Assembly: GCA_021296025.1 (NCBI GenBank) | Contig: JAGWBF010000079.1 | Location: 1 to 7,072, forward strand | Source: Dehalococcoidia bacterium | Lineage (GTDB): Bacteria; Chloroflexota; Dehalococcoidia; Lucifugimonadales; JAGWBF01 | Length of the DNA: 7,072 nucleotides | Reading direction: 5' to 3' | In this document: positions 1-5,698 of the stretch, piece by piece | How the letters are laid out: the number at the start of each line of letters is the position of its first letter | Numbering within the stretch: position 1 is the first letter of the stretch | Notes under the pieces: model-generated | The model's input: the letters and a program-made list of their open reading frames with translations, nothing else | Told to the model about the DNA's origin: nothing | The model's database searches: none | Program-made: the position numbers and the translations under genes

Positions 1-44
1 GCTATACGGAACCTGAGGGCGGCGGCTGAGGGGGCTGGGCTAAG

Positions 45-254
45 CTAGACGGTTTGGGCAGTCCTGCCGCGGACGCGGGGAGGCTTGTGGCGGGTTCTGA
101 GGCAGCGGGTGCAAATCTTCGTCTTCGTGCGGCTATCCCCGTCTTTCATTGTGACTTTGTGCACGTTGGGAGCAAACCAGGTCTTCGTCCGCCTCTTGGA
201 GTGGCTGACGTTGTTCCCCGACATGCCGATCTTTCCACATACTTCACATTTCAT
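45..254 (-). CDS. rpmB: 50S ribosomal protein L28 (four-cysteine form)
   Basis: This gene encodes a 69-residue, strongly basic L28, a structural protein of the large ribosomal subunit. The protein starts MKCEVCGK and has the family pattern VSHSKRRTKTWFAPN (residues 16-30), followed by a basic C-terminus. C3-x2-C6 and C48-x2-C51 form two CxxC knuckles, the zinc-ribbon version of L28. The frame stays open upstream to 341, which would give 98 residues, but the extra 29 residues do not look like L28 and the family begins at MKCxxCG, so the ATG at 254 is chosen. No good Shine-Dalgarno sequence precedes it; the bases just before the start read GGTCAATTT. The gene is divergent from fakA, and a candidate promoter lies at 297-325. 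No terminator is visible in the 44 bases downstream. The identification is very secure. Confidence 0.96.
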   Translation of the reverse strand: MKCEVCGKIGMSGNNVSHSKRRTKTWFAPNVHKVTMKDGDSRTKTKICTRCLRTRHKPPRVRGRTAQTV

Positions 255-257
255 AAA

Positions 258-286
258 TTGACCCGTTTGGATGCTTTCTGTAGAAT
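258..286 (+). promoter_or_regulatory. Sigma-70 type promoter for fakA
   Basis: TTGACC (258-263) and TAGAAT (281-286) are separated by exactly 17 bp. Each hexamer matches the sigma-70 consensus at five of six bases. Transcription would start near 293, giving a leader of about 48 nt before the fakA start at 341. The element lies inside the predicted 5' leader of the divergent rpmB transcript, so the two promoters probably compete for polymerase. The call comes from reading the sequence; no transcript data were available. Confidence 0.62.
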
Positions 287-293
287 CGTCCGA

Positions 294-304
294 GCTAGAA
301 TAGC
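294..304. repeat. Perfect inverted repeat with a two-way -10 box
   Basis: GCTA-GAA-TAGC is an 11-base element with 4-bp arms around a 3-base centre. It reads TAGAAT on the plus strand (296-301) and TATTCT on the minus strand (297-302), both acceptable -10 hexamers. It lies in the middle of the rpmB-fakA divergent gap. The symmetry could allow sigma factor to melt the DNA in either direction, or could be a short operator. Arms this short can arise by chance. Confidence 0.4.
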
Positions 305-325
305 ACAGCGACGCCTCGCAAACAA
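297..325 (-). promoter_or_regulatory. Promoter candidate for rpmB
   Basis: On the minus strand TTGTTT (320-325) lies 17 bp from TATTCT (297-302). The -10 box is preceded by TGC, which gives an extended TGn -10 element and offsets the weak -35. Transcription would start near 290, with a leader of about 36 nt to the rpmB ATG at 254. The -10 box lies in the inverted repeat GCTAGAATAGC (294-304), so the opposite strand also reads TAGAAT here. Confidence 0.5.
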
Positions 326-333
326 GGATGGAG
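326..333 (+). promoter_or_regulatory. Ribosome-binding site that sets the fakA TTG start
   Basis: GGATGGAG ends 7 nt before the TTG at 341. No ATG, GTG or TTG follows in frame before the conserved part of the protein begins near codon 19, and an in-frame TAG at 296-298 closes the frame upstream. This site therefore fixes the TTG as the start. Confidence 0.7.
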
Positions 334-340
334 ACCGCCA

Positions 341-2104
341 TTGCAGAGCAGTCAAGGCGTCAGTCCAGAAAGTTCAATTCCCCATCAAAAGGATAACCTA
401 AACGGCGACGACCTGCGCCACGCTTTCCTGACGGCAGCCCAGTGTCTTGAGACATTTAGAGATGCCGTAAACGCCCTAAACGTGTTTCCGGTACCCGATG
501 GCGACACGGGCACCAACATGCTCCTGACGATGCGCGCCGTAAACCAGGCAGCTGAGGAGGTCCCCGGGGACTCGGCTGGCGATGTGGCGGCTGCCATGGC
601 CAAAGGAGCTCTCATGAACTCCCGGGGCAATAGCGGGGTCATATTGTCCCAGTTCTTCCACGGCTTGGCCCAGGGGCTCCGCTCCAAGGACTCCTTTGGA
701 AGCAAGGACGTTGCCCAGGCCTTCTCCTCAGCTTCCCAGGCGGCTAACACCGCAGTGAGCAAGCCGGTCCCGGGAACCATGCTCACCGTTATCAGCGAGG
801 CTGCCAGGGCTGTCGCGCAGCACACCGAGGGTGGGGAGATGTCCGGGGATGTGCTGGGCGCATGGAAGGCCGCTCTGGGCGCCGCCAAGGACGCACTCTC
901 ACTGACGCCCCTCCAGCTGGCCGTCCTCCGGGAGGCCGGCGTGGTGGATGCGGGAGGCCAGGGTTTTGTCATCCTCCTGGAGGGAGCGTGCCGCCATCTT
1001 TGCAACGAGCCCATAGACTATTCTGAGTCCTGGTTATCCGTACCTATTCTAGATGGCGATGGACGTGCATTCGATGAAGGAGGCTTCTCCTCGGTCACAT
1101 CGGTCAGCCAAGTGTACCTGCAGGCCACCCAGGATGAGCTTTACGGGTACTGCACCCAGTTCCTTCTCAGCGGCCAGGAGATCGATGTGGACCAGCTTCG
1201 AGACCAGCTTGCCTCCATGGCCGATTCGACAGTTGTGGTTGGGAACGAGTCCGTGGCGAAGGTCCATCTCCACACCCACGACCCAGGCCCCATCATCAGC
1301 CTGGCTGTAACCCTGGGGACCATAAGCCAGATCAGCATGGAGAACATCGACCAGCAGCACCATGAATTCGTTGCCCTGCACTCCGAAATGGCAGGGGCTA
1401 ATGGGCCCGGCGACTTGCAGCCCACCTCCGACACCCTGGCGGTCGTTGCTGTAGCATCTGGGGAAGGGTTTGCCCGCCTGTTCAAGGAGCTGGGGTGCGC
1501 CGATGTGGTCCCCGGCGGCCAGACCATGAATCCCAGCACAGGGGACCTCCTCGAGGCGGCCCGGAACACGGGGTCCGGCCACGTGGTCATCCTACCCAAC
1601 AACTCCAATATCGTGCCGGCTGCTAAGCAGGCGGCTGGCCTGGCTGAGGGCAGCCCTGTCATTACCGTCCTGCCGTCTCGCACCCTGCCTCAGGGAGTGG
1701 CTGCGCTGCTGTCATTCAACCCGGAGGGCGAAAGGGACTCGAACCTTGAAGCGATGGAAGAAGCCCTGGGCGAAGTGCAGACCCTGGAGGTAACCCAGGC
1801 TGTCCGCGATGCTACGGTGAAAGGCACCGCGATTTCCATGGGAGAGTACATCGGGCTGCACGACGGAGAAGTGGCAGCGACGGGGGGTTCGGCTATTCAG
1901 GCCCTTGCAAGCGCCCTTTCAGCTATGCTTGAAGAGCAAGATAATGGATCCTTCGAACTGGTCACCCTGTACTGGGGTGAAGATGTGTCTGAAGGGGAAG
2001 CGACCGAGGCTGCGGCGGTGATTCAGCAATCGAATCCAGATATCCAGGTGCAGGTTGTGCACGGCGGGCAACCCCACTATCACTACGTCGCTTCCCTGGA
2101 GTGA
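341..2104 (+). CDS. fakA: Fatty-acid kinase, ATP-binding subunit FakA (DAK2/YloV family)
   Basis: This cytosolic kinase phosphorylates a fatty acid held by a DegV/FakB partner, making acyl-phosphate for phospholipid synthesis (family knowledge). The protein has 587 residues; relatives are usually about 550. The N-terminal DAK2-type kinase domain covers about residues 21-220. It carries NVFPVPDGDTGTNM (47-60), whose Asp53 and Asp55 should bind Mg-ATP, NSRGNSGVILSQ (93-104), KPVPGTMLTV (141-150) and EAGVVDAGGQG (198-208). The middle domain has Cys271 and the pair His309/His311 in VHLHTHDPG, matching the Cys-His-His triad reported for Staphylococcus FakA. The C-terminal DegV-like domain shows PGGQTMNPST (391-400) and LPNNSNIVPAAKQA (418-431). 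About 18 residues before the first conserved stretch are extra; the TTG start is supported by the ribosome-binding site at 326-333. A DegV gene follows after 15 bp, which fits a kinase-carrier pair. Confidence 0.93.
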   Translation: MQSSQGVSPESSIPHQKDNLNGDDLRHAFLTAAQCLETFRDAVNALNVFPVPDGDTGTNMLLTMRAVNQAAEEVPGDSAGDVAAAMAKGALMNSRGNSGVILSQFFHGLAQGLRSKDSFGSKDVAQAFSSASQAANTAVSKPVPGTMLTVISEAARAVAQHTEGGEMSGDVLGAWKAALGAAKDALSLTPLQLAVLREAGVVDAGGQGFVILLEGACRHLCNEPIDYSESWLSVPILDGDGRAFDEGGFSSVTSVSQVYLQATQDELYGYCTQFLLSGQEIDVDQLRDQLASMADSTVVVGNESVAKVHLHTHDPGPIISLAVTLGTISQISMENIDQQHHEFVALHSEMAGANGPGDLQPTSDTLAVVAVASGEGFARLFKELGCADVVPGGQTMNPSTGDLLEAARNTGSGHVVILPNNSNIVPAAKQAAGLAEGSPVITVLPSRTLPQGVAALLSFNPEGERDSNLEAMEEALGEVQTLEVTQAVRDATVKGTAISMGEYIGLHDGEVAATGGSAIQALASALSAMLEEQDNGSFELVTLYWGEDVSEGEATEAAAVIQQSNPDIQVQVVHGGQPHYHYVASLE

Positions 2105-2105
2105 G

Positions 2106-2111
2106 AAAGGG
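2106..2111 (+). promoter_or_regulatory. Ribosome-binding site for degV
   Basis: AAAGGG begins two bases after the fakA stop codon and ends 8 nt before the GTG start at 2120. The tight placement supports the GTG start and suggests that degV is translated from the fakA message, possibly by coupling. Confidence 0.6.
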
Positions 2112-2119
2112 CGGTACCT

Positions 2120-2980
2120 GTGTCCATTAAAGTTGTAACCGACAGTACCAGCGACATTCCGAAAAGCCTGGCCGACGCCCTCGGCATCACCGTCGTTCCT
2201 CTGAATGTCCACTTTGGGGACGATACGTACAAGGACGGCATCGACATCACCTCGGAAGAGTTCTATAGGCGACTGAAGGGGGAAACCCAGCTTCCCAAGA
2301 CCTCCCAGCCTTCGGTGAACGATTTCGTCCAAGCCTATGAATCCCTGACCTCCCAGGGGAACGACGTTATCTCCATTCACATTTCGGAGAAGTTGAGCGG
2401 AACACTGAATTCGGCGTGGCAGGCCCGCAACACCTGGGAAGAGTCTGCGGGTAACCGGCAGGGCCAGGAGTGGGTTGATATAGTCGATTCCGGCCTGGCT
2501 TCCATGGGCTTGGGCTTGGTGGTCTTGGAGGTTGCCCGCCTAGTAAACGATGGTGCCACCAGGGAGGACGTGCAAAGGGCCCTTGGAACCATGATCGCCA
2601 AGACCAGGTGTTTTGTGCTCCTGGATACCCTGGAATACCTGGTCAAAGGGGGCAGAATCGGCAAGGCCAGCGCCTTTGTGGGGACTCTACTCAGCATAAA
2701 ACCCATCCTGACGGTCACCGACGGCGAAGTTCATCCCCTGGAGCGGGTGCGGACACGGGAGAAGGGAATTGCCAAGCTGATGGAGCTTGCCCAGGGCGTG
2801 GCACCGATACGATATGCGTCCATATCTCACAGCTCCACTCCCGAAGAGGTCCAGCGAGTCAAGGATGGGCTATCCTCGCTGGTATCCCCGGAAGACATCA
2901 TCGTTGCCGACTTTGGACCGGTGGTAGGCACCTATGCCGGTCCCTGGGGCCTCGGCCTTTGCATCATGTCCGACTACTAG
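2120..2980 (+). CDS. DegV family fatty-acid-binding protein (FakB type)
   Basis: DegV/FakB proteins bind a fatty acid, present its carboxylate to FakA for phosphorylation, and release acyl-phosphate to PlsX or PlsY (family knowledge). This one has 286 residues, the normal length. Family motifs appear in order: VTDSTSDIP (6-14) at the N-terminus, TSQPS (61-65), ISEKLSGTLNSA (87-98) with Ser93, and YLVKGGRIGKASAFVG (173-188) followed by LLSIKPIL (190-197). The C-terminal GPVVGTYAGPWGLG (266-279) matches the conserved loop except that the usual His is Tyr272 and a usual Gly is Trp276. The GTG start is supported by AAAGGG 8 nt upstream and by alignment to the usual N-terminus. It follows fakA by 15 bp, so a FakA-FakB partnership is the natural reading. 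The preferred fatty acid cannot be told. The symbol is left empty because DegV paralogues are common. Confidence 0.92.
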   Translation: MSIKVVTDSTSDIPKSLADALGITVVPLNVHFGDDTYKDGIDITSEEFYRRLKGETQLPKTSQPSVNDFVQAYESLTSQGNDVISIHISEKLSGTLNSAWQARNTWEESAGNRQGQEWVDIVDSGLASMGLGLVVLEVARLVNDGATREDVQRALGTMIAKTRCFVLLDTLEYLVKGGRIGKASAFVGTLLSIKPILTVTDGEVHPLERVRTREKGIAKLMELAQGVAPIRYASISHSSTPEEVQRVKDGLSSLVSPEDIIVADFGPVVGTYAGPWGLGLCIMSDY

Positions 2981-2990
2981 GCTCGTAGTC
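2972..2990 (+). other. Small hairpin over the degV stop codon
   Basis: GACTAC (2972-2977) and GTAGTC (2985-2990) form a perfect 6-bp stem around a 7-nt loop containing the degV TAG stop. No run of T follows; the next bases are CCCTCTGACA. This is not a good intrinsic terminator. It could protect the 3' end or slow ribosomes, or it may be chance. Confidence 0.25.
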
Positions 2991-3027
2991 CCCTCTGACA
3001 ACGCGATGCCCGTAAAGGGGGGTCAGC

Positions 3028-3033
3028 TATGAT
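3028..3033 (+). promoter_or_regulatory. Possible -10 box of a recG promoter
   Basis: TATGAT matches the -10 consensus at five of six bases and lies in AGCTATGATAGACTG. No convincing -35 lies 16-18 bp upstream; the base sequence there is GATGCC. A start near 3040 would leave a leader of only about 8 nt before the recG ATG at 3048, which would fit the missing Shine-Dalgarno sequence. recG may also be read through from degV. Confidence 0.33.
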
Positions 3034-3047
3034 AGACTGTTTGTATT

Positions 3048-5549
3048 ATGGCTGTCCGGAACCCTGCATCGACATCCTGCCTGGATGCTCTGCGGAAGAT
3101 CCTTGTGCTGGAAGCCAAGGGTGGCTATTCCGACGATTCGGTCCTGGGTGGAGGATTGGATAGCTTCGTCCGACGAAACCGCCCCGAGCTGGAGGCAGCC
3201 GCCAAGAATAAGCCAGGCCTACTGAAGGTCTCCTACCGTGGGCTGAACGGCGCGGCAAGAAAAAGGTGGGTGGAAGCTTGGCAGGGGCTGCTGGCCGAGG
3301 GTGACCACGGCGATGCTCATGCTCCGGAAAGCTCGGAGGAGGCGCCTCCCCCGCCGGCATCAGTTCCAGCCGACCAGGGTGACAAGCATCGCAAGCCGGC
3401 TAAATCCAAGCCGGCGCCCCTCGCCGGCTCCTTCGACTCCCCGGTCGTCCGCCTTCCCGGGGTTAACGACAAGACAGCCGCCAAGCTGAAGCGCCTGGGA
3501 ATTTCCACCATCAACGACCTGCTGTATTTCCTGCCGAGGAAGCATAACGACTACTCCGCCGTCACCCCCATAGCTGACCTTGTTCCAGGGGAGCACCACA
3601 CCATAGTGGGCACTGTTTGGGAATCCCGGCAGATGGGAATGCGAGACCGCAGGCGCAAGGCTGTGGAAGCTGTGGTGGGCGATGAGTCCGGCAACCTGCG
3701 CATCGTATGGTTCGGGAACACCTACATAGAGAGGCAGCTTAAACCCAACACCCAGGTCGTGATCAGCGGTAAGGTCGAGGTGTTCAGGGGCCAAGTGCAG
3801 TTCGAAAACCCGGACATGGAAGTGCTGGACGGACGGGACACACTGGTCCACACAGCGCGTTTGGTGCCCGTCTATCGCCTCACTGAAGGAATCGTGGCCC
3901 GGCGCATGAGAAACATCGTCTGGCAGGCGCTGAAGGGATGGGGCCCCCATATCAAGGACCACCTGCCAGGACCCTTGCTGGAAAAACTGGGTATGCCGTC
4001 GCTGCCGGAGGCTATATCCCAGGCCCACTATCCCGACGACCTCGCCAAGCTGACCGCCGCACGAAAGCGCTTGGCTTTCGATGAGCTCTTCTTGCTTCAG
4101 CTCGTCGTGCTTCAAAAGAGAAACACCTGGGAGAGCATCGCCGACGGGGTGCCCATAAGGACCAACCCGGCGGTGCTGCGAGCTTTCCTTGCGGGGCTCC
4201 CCTTCGAGATCACCGGTTCCCAGAAGCGGTGCATCGCCGAGGTACTCCAGGACATGTCCCGGGAGAGTGCCCCCATGAACAGGCTCCTCCAGGGCGAGGT
4301 TGGGAGCGGCAAGACCGTGGTTGCAGTTGCCGCCCTCCTGGAGGCCGTGGTGTCGGGGCACCAGGGGTCCATCATGGTGCCCACCGAGGTGCTGGCTGAA
4401 CAGCATTTTGCAACCCTGGCCAACCTGGTCCAGGGACTCGCCGCCCCTGTGCGCGAAGAGAACACCATCACCTTCTACCTGGAAAACCACCCCCAGCCCA
4501 TATCGGCGGGCCTGCTGACGGGAAGCACTAAGACCAAGATAAAGCGGGAGCTCACGGAGAGGGCCGCAGATGGCAGCCTGGACATCCTTATCGGCACCCA
4601 TGCCCTGATCCAGGAGACGGTCTCCATGCCGAGGCTAGCCCTGGCTGTGGTGGATGAGCAGCACCGCTTCGGCGTCGGCCAAAGAGCGGCCCTGCGCCAG
4701 ATGGGCGAGGCTACACCCCATGTGCTGGTCATGTCCGCGACTCCTATTCCCAGGACCCTGACCCTGACCCTGTACGGCGACCTGGATGTGTCCATCATTG
4801 ACGAGCTGCCCCCGGGGAGGCAGCAGGTTAGGACCCATGTGGTCCCGCCTGAACGCAGGGATGACGCCTATCGCTTCGTGCGCACGGAGGTGCTGAAGGG
4901 CCGGCAGGCTTTCATCATCTGCCCCCTGATCGATGAGTCTGAAGCTATAGAGGCGCGGGCGGCTACCGAGGAGTTCGAACGATTGTCCACCCATGTCTTC
5001 CCCGACCTGAAAGTCGAGCTGCTCCACGGGCGCATGGGCGCCCGCCAGAAGGAAGCTGCCATGCGAAGGTTCAAGGAGGGCAGCACCGATATTCTTGTGT
5101 CAACGGCTGTGGTGGAAGTGGGCGTGGATGTCCCCAACGCCACGGTCATGGTCGTAGAGGCCGCCCATCGCTTTGGCCTGGCCCAGCTGCACCAGTTCCG
5201 AGGCCGGGTGGGAAGGGGCCATGAGCAGAGCTACTGCTTCATGTTGTCCGAGTTCTCCACGCCGGAAGCGAGGGAGAGGCTCAACGCCATGGAGCGAATA
5301 CACGATGGGTTTGAGCTGGCGGAGGTAGATCTCAGTCTGAGGGGACCCGGGGATTTCTTTGGCACCCGCCAGAGCGGCCTTCCTAATCTGCGGGTTGCCG
5401 GCTATTCCCACCAGGATATCCTTCTCCTTGCTAGGGAGGAAGCAACCCTGCTGCTGGAGGAAGACCCCAAGCTGGAACACCTGGAGCACCAGGACATCGC
5501 TCAATTGGTAAAGGAGTTCCTGGGGAGGGTATTGGACGAGGTAACCTGA
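3048..5549 (+). CDS. recG: ATP-dependent DNA helicase RecG
   Basis: RecG regresses stalled replication forks and remodels Holliday and D-loop branched DNA in the nucleoid (family knowledge). The protein has 833 residues against about 690 in E. coli. Residues 1-85 form an extra N-terminal domain and 86-130 a Pro/Ala/Lys-rich linker. LPGVNDKTAAKLKRLGI (136-152) and the following NDLLYFLPRKHNDYS begin the wedge domain, whose OB fold covers about 180-260. Helicase motifs are intact: GEVGSGKT (416-423, Walker A), PTEVLAEQH (445-453), DEQHRFGVGQR (536-546), SATPIPRT (563-570), STAVVEVGVDVPNA (685-698) and QFRGRVGRG (716-724). The RecG-specific hook GDFFGTRQSGLPNLRVA is at 768-784. The ATG at 3048 has no Shine-Dalgarno site at a workable distance. 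It is kept because LDALRKILVLE, near the start, fits the N-terminal domain of related long RecGs. The gap after degV is 67 bp. Confidence 0.96.
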   Translation: MAVRNPASTSCLDALRKILVLEAKGGYSDDSVLGGGLDSFVRRNRPELEAAAKNKPGLLKVSYRGLNGAARKRWVEAWQGLLAEGDHGDAHAPESSEEAPPPPASVPADQGDKHRKPAKSKPAPLAGSFDSPVVRLPGVNDKTAAKLKRLGISTINDLLYFLPRKHNDYSAVTPIADLVPGEHHTIVGTVWESRQMGMRDRRRKAVEAVVGDESGNLRIVWFGNTYIERQLKPNTQVVISGKVEVFRGQVQFENPDMEVLDGRDTLVHTARLVPVYRLTEGIVARRMRNIVWQALKGWGPHIKDHLPGPLLEKLGMPSLPEAISQAHYPDDLAKLTAARKRLAFDELFLLQLVVLQKRNTWESIADGVPIRTNPAVLRAFLAGLPFEITGSQKRCIAEVLQDMSRESAPMNRLLQGEVGSGKTVVAVAALLEAVVSGHQGSIMVPTEVLAEQHFATLANLVQGLAAPVREENTITFYLENHPQPISAGLLTGSTKTKIKRELTERAADGSLDILIGTHALIQETVSMPRLALAVVDEQHRFGVGQRAALRQMGEATPHVLVMSATPIPRTLTLTLYGDLDVSIIDELPPGRQQVRTHVVPPERRDDAYRFVRTEVLKGRQAFIICPLIDESEAIEARAATEEFERLSTHVFPDLKVELLHGRMGARQKEAAMRRFKEGSTDILVSTAVVEVGVDVPNATVMVVEAAHRFGLAQLHQFRGRVGRGHEQSYCFMLSEFSTPEARERLNAMERIHDGFELAEVDLSLRGPGDFFGTRQSGLPNLRVAGYSHQDILLLAREEATLLLEEDPKLEHLEHQDIAQLVKEFLGRVLDEVT

Positions 5550-5698
5550 TGGCGGCGAGTGCCCAATGCCCGCCGTTCAGCGATGAGCTATGTTGTGGTA
5601 GCATGTTTGAATATAGGGGCGCCCTTTACTGCTGTGTTAATTGCGGGCGGGCCCCAGGGACCGTAGCTTATTGGAGCCTAAGAGGGATTCTGAATTGA
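5549..5698 (+). CDS. Possible small cysteine-rich protein between recG and argS
   Basis: A 49-codon reading frame fills the whole recG-argS gap. Its ATG overlaps the recG stop (TGATG, 5547-5551), and its TGA overlaps the argS start (TTGA, 5695-5698). GAGG at 5538-5541 ends 7 nt before the ATG, a proper ribosome-binding site. The product would have six cysteines (7, 15, 16, 28, 29, 32), including CCVNCGR at 28-34, which looks like half of a zinc knuckle. No signal peptide or membrane segment is evident, and I recognise no family. Against it: a frame this long is not rare by chance in GC-rich DNA, third-position GC is only about 55% by my count, lower than the neighbours appear, and the same bases hold promoter-like blocks shared with the recG upstream region. 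The function is unknown and the gene may not be real. Confidence 0.3.
   Translation: MAASAQCPPFSDELCCGSMFEYRGALYCCVNCGRAPGTVAYWSLRGILN
5586..5609 (+). promoter_or_regulatory. Possible argS promoter region sharing blocks with the recG upstream region
   Basis: AGCTATG (5586-5592), TAG (5599-5601) and TGTTTG (5604-5609) occur in the same order as AGCTATG (3025-3031), TAG (3033-3035) and TGTTTG (3038-3043) before recG. Possible -10 hexamers are TATGTT (5589-5594) or TAGCAT (5599-5604), the latter with a weak TTCAGC -35 (5576-5581) at 17 bp. A start near 5600-5611 would give argS a leader of about 85-95 nt. The call is weak because no hexamer matches well and the region may be coding. Confidence 0.27.
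5681..5686 (+). promoter_or_regulatory. Ribosome-binding site that sets the argS TTG start
   Basis: AGAGGG, within TAAGAGGG, ends 8 nt before the TTG at 5695. In-frame TTG codons at 5641 and 5671 are alternatives upstream of a TAA at 5638-5640, but they would add residues ahead of the usual ArgRS N-terminus. Confidence 0.68.

Noticed and set aside
255..341. A 29-residue N-terminal extension of L28
   Set aside because: The extra residues do not resemble L28, and the predicted rpmB transcript starts near 290, downstream of that longer start.
54..401. A 115-codon plus-strand frame
   Set aside because: It runs antisense across rpmB and then overlaps the fakA start in another frame. L28 and FakA are both certain here.
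385..1582. Minus-strand frames of 209, 177 and 180 codons
   Set aside because: They are antisense to fakA, overlap one another in different frames, and show no family motif.
2995..3026. CTGACA (2995-3000) as a -35, and CTGAC/GTCAG as a stem upstream of recG
   Set aside because: The spacing from CTGACA to TATGAT is 27 bp, too long for a sigma-70 promoter. The stem would have only 5 bp around a 22-nt loop.
3360..4601. A 413-codon open frame on the minus strand
   Set aside because: It lies wholly antisense to recG, whose helicase motifs are unmistakable. Its protein is low in recognisable motifs, and long antisense frames are expected in GC-rich coding DNA.
5551..5577. Hairpin after recG (GGCGGCG with CGCCGTT) as a terminator
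   Set aside because: The stem needs two G-T pairs and no T-run follows it, so it is not a convincing intrinsic terminator.
5617..5624. GGGCGCCC palindrome before argS
   Set aside because: With a loop of normal size only about four pairs remain, and an 8-bp GC palindrome is unremarkable in this DNA.
5550..5694. A T-box or other amino-acid-sensing leader before argS
   Set aside because: No T-box core sequence, specifier stem or terminator/antiterminator pair could be seen in the gap.
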